Positions 17,891 to 26,691 of a DNA stretch of 64,000 bases are shown piece by piece. The stretch covers positions 2,170,001-2,234,000 of the forward strand of contig CBDEVT010000001.1 in the NCBI GenBank assembly GCA_965243825.1, written 5' to 3'. The position numbers and the translations under genes were made by a program. The notes beneath the pieces are model-generated. The model was given only the letters and a program-made list of their open reading frames with translations. It was not told the origin of the DNA and searched no databases. Each line of letters opens with the position of its first letter. Positions within the stretch are counted from its first letter, which is position 1. The stretch comes from JAJCYX01 sp965243825 (GTDB taxonomy: Bacteria; Chloroflexota; Dehalococcoidia; Lucifugimonadales; Lucifugimonadaceae).

Positions 17891-18313
17891 ATGGCATACG
17901 AACTGAAGACGAAAAAGAACAAGGCCAGCATCGAGAAGTTCATCGCCGCTGTCGAATCAGAAGAAAAACGCAAGGATTGTGAGACGCTGCTCAAGTTGAT
18001 GCGGGATGTCACCGGTGATGAAGGTGCCATGTGGGGTGGCAGCATCGTTGGATTCGGCAAGTACAGCTACAAATATGCCAGTGGTCACAGCGGTGAATGG
18101 TTCCTGACCGGTTTCTCACCGCGTAAGCAGAACTTAACGCTCTACATCATGTCCGGTTTCGACCGATACGAAGAACTGATGGGCAGGCTTGGAAAGCACA
18201 CAACGGGCAAATCGTGCCTGTACGTCAAGCGGCTCTCAGATATCGATATGAAAGTCCTCAAAGATCTGGTTGTAGAGTCGGTTGACGCCATGAAAAAGAG
18301 CAACCCTGACTAG
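17891..18313 (+). CDS. DUF1801 (YdhG-like) domain protein
   Basis: 140 residues. The family pattern is clear: a helical N-terminus with ETLLKLMRDVTG, then GAMWGGSIVGFGKYSYKY, FSPRKQNLTLYIM, and a C-terminal GKSCLYVKRLSDID with DLKVLKDLV-like helix. This small domain has an SRPBCC-like/YdhG fold and no firmly known biochemical role. Its ATG lies 8 bp after the metallohydrolase stop, so they are cotranscribed. The 3' end overlaps that of the convergent membrane protein by 4 bp. Confidence 0.88.
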   Translation: MAYELKTKKNKASIEKFIAAVESEEKRKDCETLLKLMRDVTGDEGAMWGGSIVGFGKYSYKYASGHSGEWFLTGFSPRKQNLTLYIMSGFDRYEELMGRLGKHTTGKSCLYVKRLSDIDMKVLKDLVVESVDAMKKSNPD

Positions 18314-19455
18314 GCGGCAGTCTGGTCGTCGTGTGTGTCACCCAATTCGACAGCCGCTTGTTGCTGTGACTCGGGGCCCTGACTCAAGCTCTTCCTGTCA
18401 TCGATCACCGCGGCTACCCAGCGATCGCGGTGTCTGTCCAGTCTCATGACCCAGAGTGTCAGCACCGCGAGCCATCCAACAACTGCGCCTGCGGCGAAGT
18501 AGAGCCATCGAGGTAGATCAGAAAGCGAGATGCTGGACTCCTGCAGATCATTAATCGCATGATCATCGGCCATCTGCTCTCCGTCTTGCACATTCGGAGA
18601 CGATTCGTTCGAATCTCCGGAAGATACTGGTTCCGTTGCTGATGGAACAGCAATTGCCCCCTCAGAGACATTCACAGGTGCTACCGCGAGAGATCCAGTG
18701 CTGCCCTCAGCTGAAAGCACTAGAGTTTCAGCCTGGTCGCGCTGCAGCTCGGGTAGGGCGGTGTTCGCGCTGAGATTTCCGTCGTTTCCTGCTATCCCAC
18801 TTGCAACCGGATGGCCAGATAGTTCGACAGTGATCGATTCTCCCGGCTCGAAGTTCTGAGCTGTGATCTCTACTGTTTCACCGCCCCGTACATCAGCTGG
18901 GTCTGCGCTCACCACGGGAGCGTCTGCCGAGATGGTGATCTCAACGGAACTCGGTCCTGAAGTCGAGCCAGTAAACTCCAACTCCGTCTTCTGTGGCGCA
19001 GTTTCATTTGGCACGTTAACCAGCGCAGTTGCTTCTCCAGCAGCATCGGTCTCACCAGATGCGACATTTCCGACCGTTTTCAGGGCGATGTCGAAACTCT
19101 CGTTTGGTGCTGCGCCGGAGATGCTGACCAGCATTGAACCGCCAGGTGCTACCTCATCTTGTTGCACTCGAACGCTAGGTGAGGAGACTGGCATCTCGGA
19201 TTCGTCTGGAATCATCGGTTCTGTAGGCGCGATCCGAGTACTGTTGGGCGTGGCGAGTGCAGTTGGGTCGATAGTGACGCCGCCACCTGCGCGTGCCGTT
19301 GCCGTGAACGCAGCTACGACACCGAGGCCGTCTGAATACAGATTGTTCTGGCCGCGCTCGGGTCTTGAGTCATCGCTTTGACTCAGAGCGATGACAAGCG
19401 CCGCTGTGCCGAGCATGATGCCCAGCAAGGTGATCACTGTGTAGCGATATCGCAA
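18310..19455 (-). CDS. Membrane-anchored protein with Ig-like repeats, two transmembrane segments
   Basis: 381 residues. An N-terminal hydrophobic helix (VITLLGIMLGTAALVIAL) and a second near residue 325 (YFAAGAVVGWLAVLTLWVM) bracket a long extracellular stretch. That stretch is low in aromatic residues and holds two beta-sandwich-like units: SVRVQQDEVAPGGSMLVSISG and APVVSADPADVRGGETVEITAQNF, the latter resembling IPT/TIG or Ig-like repeats. A short basic then polar cytoplasmic tail ends it. Not assigned to a named family. It probably displays an adhesive or structural ectodomain. Confidence 0.72.
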   Translation of the reverse strand: MRYRYTVITLLGIMLGTAALVIALSQSDDSRPERGQNNLYSDGLGVVAAFTATARAGGGVTIDPTALATPNSTRIAPTEPMIPDESEMPVSSPSVRVQQDEVAPGGSMLVSISGAAPNESFDIALKTVGNVASGETDAAGEATALVNVPNETAPQKTELEFTGSTSGPSSVEITISADAPVVSADPADVRGGETVEITAQNFEPGESITVELSGHPVASGIAGNDGNLSANTALPELQRDQAETLVLSAEGSTGSLAVAPVNVSEGAIAVPSATEPVSSGDSNESSPNVQDGEQMADDHAINDLQESSISLSDLPRWLYFAAGAVVGWLAVLTLWVMRLDRHRDRWVAAVIDDRKSLSQGPESQQQAAVELGDTHDDQTAA

Positions 19456-19726
19456 ACTGGTGCCTGTTCATTGACTGGCCGATGTAACCCTTCTCCCTAA
19501 GCATCGGGCTGTTGGCGGCCCGGCGTGTAGTCGTTAACACCAACTTCGATAAGGCGCTCGAAAAGACTGAACCACATCGAAATGGAGTCAAGTATCACGA
19601 AGGGCCCTATTCAGAGGAGTAGGTGTTTGTGCGGAGCACATTGACGTTGCTGCCCCAAAGTACTACTCGGATTGCACACCAATGCGCGGAACTCGCCCGA
19701 GCTGGATTCCGTTCATTGGTCGTTCT
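19456..19726. other. Intergenic gap between two minus-strand surface-protein genes
   Basis: 271 bp between the Ig-like membrane protein start and the end of the Pro/Thr-tailed lipoprotein gene. It must hold the promoter of the former. I found no convincing gene, tRNA or terminator hairpin. Confidence 0.4.
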
Positions 19727-20995
19727 TCAGCTTGGAGTTGGTGTCGGTGGCGGCGTGGGAGTCGGGGTGGGTGGTAACCCGGGATCTGGTGTTGGTGTGG
19801 GAGGCCTTGGAGTTGGCGTAGGCGCGTCAGGTCTGTTCAACTCGGAAGCGAGACCTGCTGGCACACGCTTTCCGTTGAATTGCCGGAGTTCATGCCAAAG
19901 GCTCCACCAACCTTCTGCCCACGCGTAGTGCTGGAATGCGAGCGACTCTTCGTTTGTAAGCCTTGGGCCAATCTGACCTCCTCCTCCTCTACCTCCAACT
20001 CCTGGGTACAGCGCCCCTGTCTCAGCATCGACGATGAAGTAGGAGACGCTCATCCAACATGTCGAATGAGTGGAACCCGCTGGGCCGCTAACGAAACACC
20101 CGCCAAAGCTCAACTCTCCAGGAACGATCACCAGCCAACTCGGACGGTCAACCACCGGAGTACGAGTGGGACGTGGAGCGCTTGTGGCGGTGGCTTCTCT
20201 TGTTGGCCCGGCTGTTGGTGTGGGGCCCGGATGCCCCACGGCCGTTGGAGTTGGGTGAGGCCCGAAGGATCCTTCGGCACCGGTCGATGGATTCGAGTAG
20301 CGGACGAGTACAGTCTCGATCTTGCTCAGGTCATGCCGCCGTTGGATCTTATGTTCTCGATCAATGATCGAAATTGCCTCCTCACGTGAGATACCCAACG
20401 AGCTGCGTGCTACCGAGTGTTCGATGGTCTCAATATCGACAACATCCTCCGGCAAAAACTCCAACGGCAGTATGAATGGCTCATTTTCGGACTGGACACG
20501 GGTCAGGATCTGGCCACTCAAAGCGTCCAGAATCACCCCGTTGAACCGAAAAATCACTGGTTCTTCATCAGGTTGCCGGGTGCTCTCTTTGGGTCGCGAC
20601 TCCCCTTCAGTCTGAACGACCCAGACCAACTTGCCGCCGTATGTTCCGTAGATAGGGAGCGACTCGGCATCGGCCAGTTCGTCGAGCTGCATCAGACGGG
20701 CGACCGGGGAACGAAGACCTTCGACGGCCGTGGTGTTCTGATCGCTCTCTGATAAAGCGGCTACTGCAATGGAGATCGCCTGCTCGCGGTCTAATGCAGG
20801 CAGAATCTGCCCCAGTAATCGTGGTGACGTGGTGTCGGAGCCTGAAACGGTAGGTTCGGAGGCGGACCTGTCTGTTCCGCAATTAACGACGGTTGCTGTG
20901 ACCATCAGCAACAAAAGGCAATAAACAAGCGGCGTGATACCGGTTTGGAGGTACCTGGTGCGTGAAGTGAGCCTTGGAAAGTTCATTCTTTCCAC
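19727..20995 (-). CDS. Lipoprotein with Pro/Thr-rich linker and C-terminal tail
   Basis: 422 residues. Signal segment with a lipobox-like end (TATVVNCGTD). Between residues 55 and 230 are two repeated units that look like PepSY/YpeB-type domains: LDREQAISIAVAALSE, then ILDALSGQIL, later ISREEAISIID. A Pro/Thr/Ala segment follows near residue 240-265. A folded part ends with YAWAEGWWSLWHELRQF, and the last 35 residues are nearly pure Pro-Thr (PTPTPRPPTPTP). The tail could be a cell-wall spanning or glycosylated stretch, although here it is terminal. Function unknown. Confidence 0.7.
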   Translation of the reverse strand: MERMNFPRLTSRTRYLQTGITPLVYCLLLLMVTATVVNCGTDRSASEPTVSGSDTTSPRLLGQILPALDREQAISIAVAALSESDQNTTAVEGLRSPVARLMQLDELADAESLPIYGTYGGKLVWVVQTEGESRPKESTRQPDEEPVIFRFNGVILDALSGQILTRVQSENEPFILPLEFLPEDVVDIETIEHSVARSSLGISREEAISIIDREHKIQRRHDLSKIETVLVRYSNPSTGAEGSFGPHPTPTAVGHPGPTPTAGPTREATATSAPRPTRTPVVDRPSWLVIVPGELSFGGCFVSGPAGSTHSTCWMSVSYFIVDAETGALYPGVGGRGGGGQIGPRLTNEESLAFQHYAWAEGWWSLWHELRQFNGKRVPAGLASELNRPDAPTPTPRPPTPTPDPGLPPTPTPTPPPTPTPS

Positions 20996-21070
20996 TCCTC
21001 AGGGAGCCGGAGGATGCGCCGGTCATACTTCGGCCATTGTGGTTGAGCGATATTGCAACTGGTGCAAAAG

Positions 21071-21099
21071 AATACAGGCCGCATGGCGCGGCCTGTATT
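21071..21099 (-). terminator. Rho-independent terminator after the 21.1-22.2 kb dehydrogenase
   Basis: A perfect 12-bp inverted repeat (AATACAGGCCGC) with a 5-nt loop. On the minus strand it is followed by TCTTTTG, a short T-rich run. It lies 24 bp past the dehydrogenase stop, so it should end that transcript before the next gene at 20995. Confidence 0.75.
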
Positions 21100-21122
21100 A
21101 CGCAGCCTCGGTGTTAGCTGGT

Positions 21123-22154
21123 CTACCCGCCGATTTTCCCTTCAGATCCGGCCATACGCCCTTTCGCAGGTAACTTTGATGCAACTTCTGGATTCTGTGC
21201 AGCGGTAGGCCAGTCACCTCTCAAAACGGCAGCGACTTGCTGGGACGCTCTCTGGCGACTGAGCCATCCCGAACGTGTTGACTGGCCTGCGATGTGCGGG
21301 GCGGTGATCACGTTACGCATCTGGAACAGAGGGTTATTCGGATCTGCGGGTTCCTGCTCGAAAACATCGAGACCGGCTCCGCGCATCTTGCCCTGTTGCA
21401 ATGCCTCGATTAGATCAGGTTCGTTCACAACCGAACCGCGACACACGTTGACGAAGTACGCTGTTGGCTTCATCACATCAAACTGGTCCTTGCCGATCAT
21501 GTGGTAGGTCTCTTTGTTGAGAGGTACTTGCACACTTATGTAGTCGGCGCGCTCGAAGAGTTCATTCAGTTCAAAAACCTGTTCTACTCCATACTCCTTC
21601 ATGATCCACGGCGGACTGTAGGGATCGTAGACGAGTGTTTCCATGCGCCAGCCGAGACCGAGTTTCCTTGCTACCTGGCGACCGATATTTCCGAAGCCAA
21701 CTATGCCGAGTGTCTCTTCGTCAATCGCACCGATCGGTCGAGCGCGTGACCCGTCCCAGATCCCTTCACGGAGATCATTCGTGGTCTGAACGATCTGCCT
21801 GTTCAACGCCAGAATCATGGTGACAGCCTGGTTAGAGACCTCTTCGGCGCACATCCCCGCGCCGTTGGTGAGGATGATTCCTTTTTCGGTACATGCTTCG
21901 GCGTCGATATGGTTGAATCCGTGTGAATAGACGGCGAGCACCTGGCAGTGGTCAGTAGCCTTGATCACTTGCTCTGTGCCCCAGTTGCCGCGCATCATGA
22001 TCGCGTCAGCCTCCTTCACCGCCTCCATCGCTTCACCTTCGCTGTCTGGATTGACCTGTACGAACTCAACATCAAGGTCTGCCATTTCAGCGCGTTCGTG
22101 TTCCAATGGATCGTTCACATCGCCGCCAAGTACCAGCACTCTCTGTCTAGCCAT
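21123..22154 (-). CDS. D-isomer-specific 2-hydroxyacid dehydrogenase (paralogue 1)
   Basis: 343 residues from the internal ATG (MARQRVLVLGGDV), chosen because AGGAG stands 9 bp before it; the longest frame adds 22 residues. NAD-binding motif GIVGFGNIGRQVA. The catalytic triad of the family is present: Arg in NVCRGSVV, Glu in DVFEQEPAD and His in APHIAGQS. It oxidises a D-2-hydroxyacid or reduces the 2-oxoacid with NAD(P); phosphoglycerate, glyoxylate and hydroxypyruvate are all possible substrates. Of the three paralogues in this window it is most like the one at 24.7 kb (both share MKEYG after the coenzyme domain). Confidence 0.92.
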   Translation of the reverse strand: MARQRVLVLGGDVNDPLEHERAEMADLDVEFVQVNPDSEGEAMEAVKEADAIMMRGNWGTEQVIKATDHCQVLAVYSHGFNHIDAEACTEKGIILTNGAGMCAEEVSNQAVTMILALNRQIVQTTNDLREGIWDGSRARPIGAIDEETLGIVGFGNIGRQVARKLGLGWRMETLVYDPYSPPWIMKEYGVEQVFELNELFERADYISVQVPLNKETYHMIGKDQFDVMKPTAYFVNVCRGSVVNEPDLIEALQQGKMRGAGLDVFEQEPADPNNPLFQMRNVITAPHIAGQSTRSGWLSRQRASQQVAAVLRGDWPTAAQNPEVASKLPAKGRMAGSEGKIGG

Positions 22155-22339
22155 CGGTTCGCTTCTCCTTAGCTCATTTCGCAAGCTGTGATACTTCGAA
22201 ACCTGCCTGTCATATTTCAAAACGCGGGGCCTTTCGACGGTTCGCCGCCGGGTCCAGCGCTAACTTAACTCGCCACTACTTCGGTGTCAGCATCGCGTCA
22301 GCAATTGCTGTACAAGAGTCAGCCTCTGCGTCAGCTATT

Positions 22340-23362
22340 TCATGAGTTGACTGCTGACACCATTTCTTCAGCGACTCCGTCGAAAAGTGCCATCGCCGCC
22401 GGCCGGACATGCGTCCACCATCTGTCGAAGTAGATCGCCGTGTCGCGGATCAGACGCCAGCGAATAAAGATCGGAAGTACCTGCCACTCATAGCTGGTTA
22501 ACGGAGACACGGCGTGATAGGCCCTCAGAAAACGGGCACCAGCTTCGATATCGGCCTGCGGCGTGCTTGAATGGCCAGACAGAGGCGAAAAACGCGTCAC
22601 GGCGCCGCCAACGTCAAGAAGTCGGGTTGAGGTCATCGCCGTATCAAGATCGAAGACCGACACTACCGAGTCCTCGCGAAACCGTAGGTTTCTTGGCCGG
22701 TAGTCACCGTGGCAACAGGTCACTGAAAGCCGGTCGAAGTCGACATCGTCTAGATCGGTTGAACACTGCTCAGACAGGTTATGCAGATCGTCTCCATCTT
22801 CGCCCAGGTGCTCAGAAAGTTCTTCAGCGCGATTTGCCCATCGCCGGTTCCACTCTTCGGGCTTCGAAAAGATTGGCCAATCGCCCCTCTTTGCGGTCGG
22901 TTTGAAATCGGCTGTAGCCTCGTGGAATTCCGCCAGAGTTGTTGCCGCAGAGTCAATTCGGGAAGCATTCATCACGGGCCGAGGGTCGAGGTTGGCGTGT
23001 TCTATCCATCGGAACAGCGTCCAGCCATCGTTTCCGCGCCAGAAGTTCGTTTCACCACTTTCGGTCAACTTCAATTCGGGTGCCAGTTTGAACTCGCGGT
23101 TTCGTAGATGAAGCAGCAGTTCAGCTTCGAACTTGAGGTTCGAAGCATCGATAGGGCGATTGCTATGTCGGAGGTCGAACTTGCCTATTTTGGACTCAAC
23201 CTCGAAGTGAACGTTGTAAGACCCGGTTTCAAGCCTCGCTACAGCTGCTTTCTCCAGTCCGTAGGCTGCCAGCACTTCGGCAGGAACGTCACCGGCATCT
23301 TCTCGCAAGCGAATATCGACATGCCGGCTGTTGTACGGGTCCGGAAAAGCGTGCATCGACAT
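22340..23362 (-). CDS. Aminoglycoside phosphotransferase (APH)-fold kinase
   Basis: 340 residues with the APH/choline-kinase/homoserine kinase II fold. The Brenner motif CCHGDYRPRNLRF has the catalytic Asp and Asn, and VSVFDLDTAM holds the metal Asp. N-terminal lobe features (ARLETGSYNVHFEVES, FDLRHSNRP) fit the ATP-binding part. Such kinases phosphorylate small hydroxyl compounds; the substrate is not evident from the neighbours, a D-2-hydroxyacid dehydrogenase downstream and an unknown gene divergent. Antibiotic resistance is not implied. Confidence 0.85.
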   Translation of the reverse strand: MSMHAFPDPYNSRHVDIRLREDAGDVPAEVLAAYGLEKAAVARLETGSYNVHFEVESKIGKFDLRHSNRPIDASNLKFEAELLLHLRNREFKLAPELKLTESGETNFWRGNDGWTLFRWIEHANLDPRPVMNASRIDSAATTLAEFHEATADFKPTAKRGDWPIFSKPEEWNRRWANRAEELSEHLGEDGDDLHNLSEQCSTDLDDVDFDRLSVTCCHGDYRPRNLRFREDSVVSVFDLDTAMTSTRLLDVGGAVTRFSPLSGHSSTPQADIEAGARFLRAYHAVSPLTSYEWQVLPIFIRWRLIRDTAIYFDRWWTHVRPAAMALFDGVAEEMVSAVNS

Positions 23363-23609
23363 GATGGCGTCATTTAAGCATGACCATGTGGTGATTCCAG
23401 TTCCGACGTCGGTGCCTGATCCAGATTCCTAGTAAGCAGCTGAATGGCGGCTACTACACCGCCAATCATAGTGTTTTCGGCCATTGCGGATAGGTGTTTG
23501 TTACAGAAAATGGCCTGAAAACCGGTGTCCTCTGTTCAGTCATCCAGTCGGCGTCAGTTCCTACCTGATTTGAGCCAGTTTTCAGTACGTCGGCAGGTCG
23601 AGGTGCGCT

Positions 23610-24371
23610 TTGAGTAGCGAACATAATGAAGAGCGAGTTGATGCCGTAACGGCATTCTGGCGTCAACTGCGTGACTACATGGATGTCAACGTGGTTGTCG
23701 AGGGGCGAAACCTGGATGACGTACTTCAGATCCACCTGTCGTTCATCTGCACGGCCCCGGTAGGCCCTGACTATCCCGAGATACATTTCACCAACGTTCA
23801 TTTTGACGGGCAGCGGACTCGATCTACGTTTTCCAGCCTCAGCAAGACAGGCAGGATTCAGGATCTCGATGACTCCGGATCCACTATCGTCACCGCGACG
23901 ATGTTTGGATCTCTCGATCATCCGGGATGGGAAGTTTCCAGGACATTCGAATCGCTGGGACCTCTGTTCAGGCGAGACGTTAAGGTTTACCTCGATGCTC
24001 TAAGAGAGATTGGAATTTCCGATTTTGTCGATGAGTTGATGACGAACATCGAACTTCCCGATGAAAAATCCAATCTTGAGCAGCTTCTGCATCTGAAGCA
24101 GTCTCTTGAAGAGGCAACTCGATCGATTAATGTTCGAGTCGAATGGATGAAGGAGTTGCACTCGCCGTTTATGGGAGAGCTGGACACCGTGCGACCGAAG
24201 GCTATTGCCGGTTTGCAGGAGCTAAAGGCACGTATAAACGGCCTTGTGACCGCTCTTAAGTCAAGTCCTGAAGTCATACTGATTCATACTGAGCGCCTGA
24301 CTCAGCCTATTCTGGAAATCGGTACGTACGAAGAGGCGGTTGCCGAACTGAGCACCAGATTCGAGTCGTAA
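23610..24371 (+). CDS. Hypothetical cytoplasmic protein, coiled-coil-like C-terminus
   Basis: 253 residues starting at TTG with GAGG before it. Not recognised. The N-terminal half (about residues 1-125) is mixed alpha/beta with a beta stretch VVVEGRNLDDVLQIHLSF and EIHFTNVHFDG. The second half is mostly charged helix (residues 140-225), with runs such as NLEQLLHLKQSLEEATRS and PKAIAGLQELKARI. No signal or membrane segment. Long, uninterrupted and with good codon character, so I take it as real; no partner is suggested by neighbours. Confidence 0.6.
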   Translation: MSSEHNEERVDAVTAFWRQLRDYMDVNVVVEGRNLDDVLQIHLSFICTAPVGPDYPEIHFTNVHFDGQRTRSTFSSLSKTGRIQDLDDSGSTIVTATMFGSLDHPGWEVSRTFESLGPLFRRDVKVYLDALREIGISDFVDELMTNIELPDEKSNLEQLLHLKQSLEEATRSINVRVEWMKELHSPFMGELDTVRPKAIAGLQELKARINGLVTALKSSPEVILIHTERLTQPILEIGTYEEAVAELSTRFES

Positions 24372-24709
24372 CTGGTCACTCCAGATTTACTCACCCCGGG
24401 AACAGTGTTGCAGTTGTCACCTCACTCTGACTGAACCCGGGAACCTTTCCTGAACTGATCGCATCGTTGCGTGTTAGACACACCAGCATAGGTGCAGTTT
24501 CTGAACGTTAAGTCCGACATCCCTTGTGCGTGTTCCCGCGACACTCTTACTTGGACCATTCGAGTCTGCCGGGGAGTCTGTCGGATTGGACACTTGTTAC
24601 CGGGCTTATCCACATTGCAATTAGCCAGTAGCGTTCGCGTGTTGATGCGAGTAACTACCGACTAAGCTCGCCTTGGTTGCACTCAGTGACGGGCTGGTGC
24701 GCCCACCCT
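24372..24709. other. Convergent intergenic gap, nothing recognised
   Basis: 338 bp between the ends of a plus-strand gene and a minus-strand gene. It needs no promoter. A short 63-codon minus frame exists but shows no coding character and no ribosome site. I see no tRNA, repeat or strong terminator. Confidence 0.4.
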
Positions 24710-25768
24710 CTAACCGTCTCCGCTCAGTTCAGCCAGTATCACTTTCCACTCTTTTGGCCACTCCCGCGGCGGCACTGTTGAGCGGACATCAGGGTTGATC
24801 AACGACATTGGCCACTGGCCCAGTGCAATCCGCACGGCTTCTTCGCCAAGCTGAGTGTTGCCGCGTTCCCACGCCACCTCACTGTAAGAGGCGTAGTGAT
24901 TTGTGACGGCAACATTGTCCATCTTTAAAAGAGGATTGTTCGGGTCGACCGGCTCTTGCTCGAACACGTCGAGTCCTGCGCCAGCAAGTCGACCTTCCTG
25001 CAGCGCCTTGATCAACTCCTTCTCGTCCACAACAGGACCGCGTGAGCAGTTGATGACGTACGCGGTGGGTTTCATGGCTGCGATGAACTCTTTGCCGACC
25101 ATGTGGTGCGTGGCATCGGTGAGATAGACATGCGGAGAAACGTAGTCGGAACGTTCTGCAATTTCCATTGGTGTGCCGACAACTTCGATTCCATATTCCT
25201 TCATGTCCCACGACGACTTGAAGGGGTCGTAACCAATCACGTTGAGACCGAAAGCGCTGGCTTTGCGAGCGACGGCGCGACCGATGTTTCCGAGGCCGAT
25301 GATGCCGAGCGTCTGGCCTGAGATGTGTCCCATAGGTGCCAGATGCTCTCGGGTCCAGGTTCCACCTTTGACTAGCTTGTCGTGCAGAATCAGTTTTCGT
25401 GAACTGGCGAGCAGAAGCATGATCGTGTGGTTGGAAACCTCTTCTGTGCCAAAGGACGCGGTGTTGGCAAGGATCACGCCGTTGTCGACAGCGGACTGCA
25501 GGTCCATGCGGTCGTAGCCGTGGCCGAATGACACGAGCGCCTTGCAGCGGCCGTTGTTGCCCATGTGCTGGAAGAATTCCGGCTTGAATCCGTGTCCCTG
25601 GTTGATCGCCACATCGGCGTCCTTGAGCGCTTCGATTAGCTCACCGTCGGAATCGCCATCGTAGTGGATCCATTCTCCGCCAACCGCTTTCACGGCCCGC
25701 GACTGCTGTTCGGTGTTGGCGTCGCTGTGAGCGATGGAGTTTCTCGGGCCAAGGTAGAGGACTTTCAT
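24710..25768 (-). CDS. D-isomer-specific 2-hydroxyacid dehydrogenase (paralogue 2)
   Basis: 352 residues from the internal ATG (MKVLYLGPRN), where the fold begins; the longest frame adds 31 unlike residues that overlap the next gene. NAD motif GIIGLGNIGRAVA. Catalytic Arg (NCSRGPVVDE), Glu (DVFEQEPVD) and His are kept, but the His context is unusual, TNHYASYS instead of the common PHIAG, and the usual VPLT stretch reads HVYLTDAT. This suggests a changed substrate pocket compared with paralogue 1. A small membrane-protein gene lies 44 bp upstream on the same strand. Confidence 0.9.
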   Translation of the reverse strand: MKVLYLGPRNSIAHSDANTEQQSRAVKAVGGEWIHYDGDSDGELIEALKDADVAINQGHGFKPEFFQHMGNNGRCKALVSFGHGYDRMDLQSAVDNGVILANTASFGTEEVSNHTIMLLLASSRKLILHDKLVKGGTWTREHLAPMGHISGQTLGIIGLGNIGRAVARKASAFGLNVIGYDPFKSSWDMKEYGIEVVGTPMEIAERSDYVSPHVYLTDATHHMVGKEFIAAMKPTAYVINCSRGPVVDEKELIKALQEGRLAGAGLDVFEQEPVDPNNPLLKMDNVAVTNHYASYSEVAWERGNTQLGEEAVRIALGQWPMSLINPDVRSTVPPREWPKEWKVILAELSGDG

Positions 25769-25812
25769 GTTGTGTCTTTCAGAGCCAAGGTCTTCAGTTG
25801 AGAGTCGGTACT

Positions 25813-26286
25813 TTACATAGATCGGCTCAGTTTGGCAGGTATCCAACGTTTCGTGAGCCACAGTTCAAGTCCGACGAGCGCGACTGCCCACCCTGCAACA
25901 AGGGGGAGGACGATTAAGAACTGCATGAGCACTTTGATTTCGAAATTACCACTGCTTCGGCCCCAGAACAGAAGCTCGAAAAAACCGATAATCAACGCTA
26001 GGAGGATGAACGCGCTGACCTCTGGTGATCTGTGGGTTCGCTCTCTCCGTGGCTGGTCTTTCCCTGCGCGGTAGATCCTGATTGTGGTCCGATACACCCA
26101 CGGAAGTTCGGCCTCGCCAAGTTTGGCCCCAGGAATCCCTCGCCGTTTTAATGCTCCGACGGAACCGAAGAAACCCAGTACTGAACCTATGAACACAAAA
26201 AAGAGGACCAATCCGACCATTTCTGAAGTCTGGATCCCAGGGAATGTTTCATTCCACGTACGCCCATTTTGTAACCACTCGAACAC
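25813..26286 (-). CDS. Small integral membrane protein, three predicted helices
   Basis: 157 residues, unknown family. Hydrophobic helices are at about residues 25-45 (VGLVLFFVFIGSVLGFFGSVG), 90-108 (VSAFILLALIIGFFELLFW) and 120-143 (LMQFLIVLPLVAGWAVALVGLELW), with a basic loop GKDQPRRERTHRS between the first two. The frame is long and hydrophobic with charge placed at the helix ends. It directly precedes the D-2-hydroxyacid dehydrogenase and may be its cotranscribed partner, but no transporter family is recognised. Confidence 0.65.
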   Translation of the reverse strand: MFEWLQNGRTWNETFPGIQTSEMVGLVLFFVFIGSVLGFFGSVGALKRRGIPGAKLGEAELPWVYRTTIRIYRAGKDQPRRERTHRSPEVSAFILLALIIGFFELLFWGRSSGNFEIKVLMQFLIVLPLVAGWAVALVGLELWLTKRWIPAKLSRSM

Positions 26287-26691
26287 TTGGCAAACTCCGG
26301 GATCGGTTCACACAGGGGCGACATGAGCTTGATTCATTGTTGTTAATAGGACACGTTCTTGATGGCCACTACCTACACGCCCAACAGGCTTTCCGGATGG
26401 TCGCCGCTCAGAGACGCTGTCTTATTCGATCATCGCAGTGTTGCAGGTGCGGAATTTTACTGAGATTCGCCGCAATACTATCGGCATCCGGTGATCCGTT
26501 CACCGATTTGGTTTCGCTGGCCTCGGTTTCTCACCGTGAAACTCGGTGGTAGCCCGCTTTACCAGGCTGCCAGCGGTCGGCATCCTGAAAGGAGCGAGGT
26601 TCGTTACAGACTGTGTGATTGTTAACCGGGTGAAGGCTTCAGGGACCCAGTTAACCTTCGAATGAGCAGAAATATTGAGCGGAGCTAGAAC
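26287..26691. other. Divergent intergenic gap, nothing firm recognised
   Basis: 405 bp between the divergent starts of the small membrane protein (minus) and the lipase-like protein (plus); it should hold both promoters. A plus frame of about 100 codons crosses into it but overlaps the real minus gene and lacks coding character. Two GTTAAC sites occur at about 26622 and 26649. I found no RNA gene. Confidence 0.4.

Noticed and set aside
19623..19928. Plus-strand Gly-Val-rich frame
   Set aside because: Shadow of the Pro/Thr tail of the minus-strand lipoprotein, the same effect as in the GH3 gene.
22340..23362. APH-fold gene as an aminoglycoside resistance gene
   Set aside because: The fold is shared by many small-molecule kinases; no resistance-type context or mobile element.
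24422..24613. 63-codon minus frame in the convergent gap
   Set aside because: No ribosome site, unusual composition and no motif.
26244..26552. 102-codon plus frame in the divergent gap
   Set aside because: Overlaps the start of the small membrane protein and has no coding-like pattern or homology I recognise.
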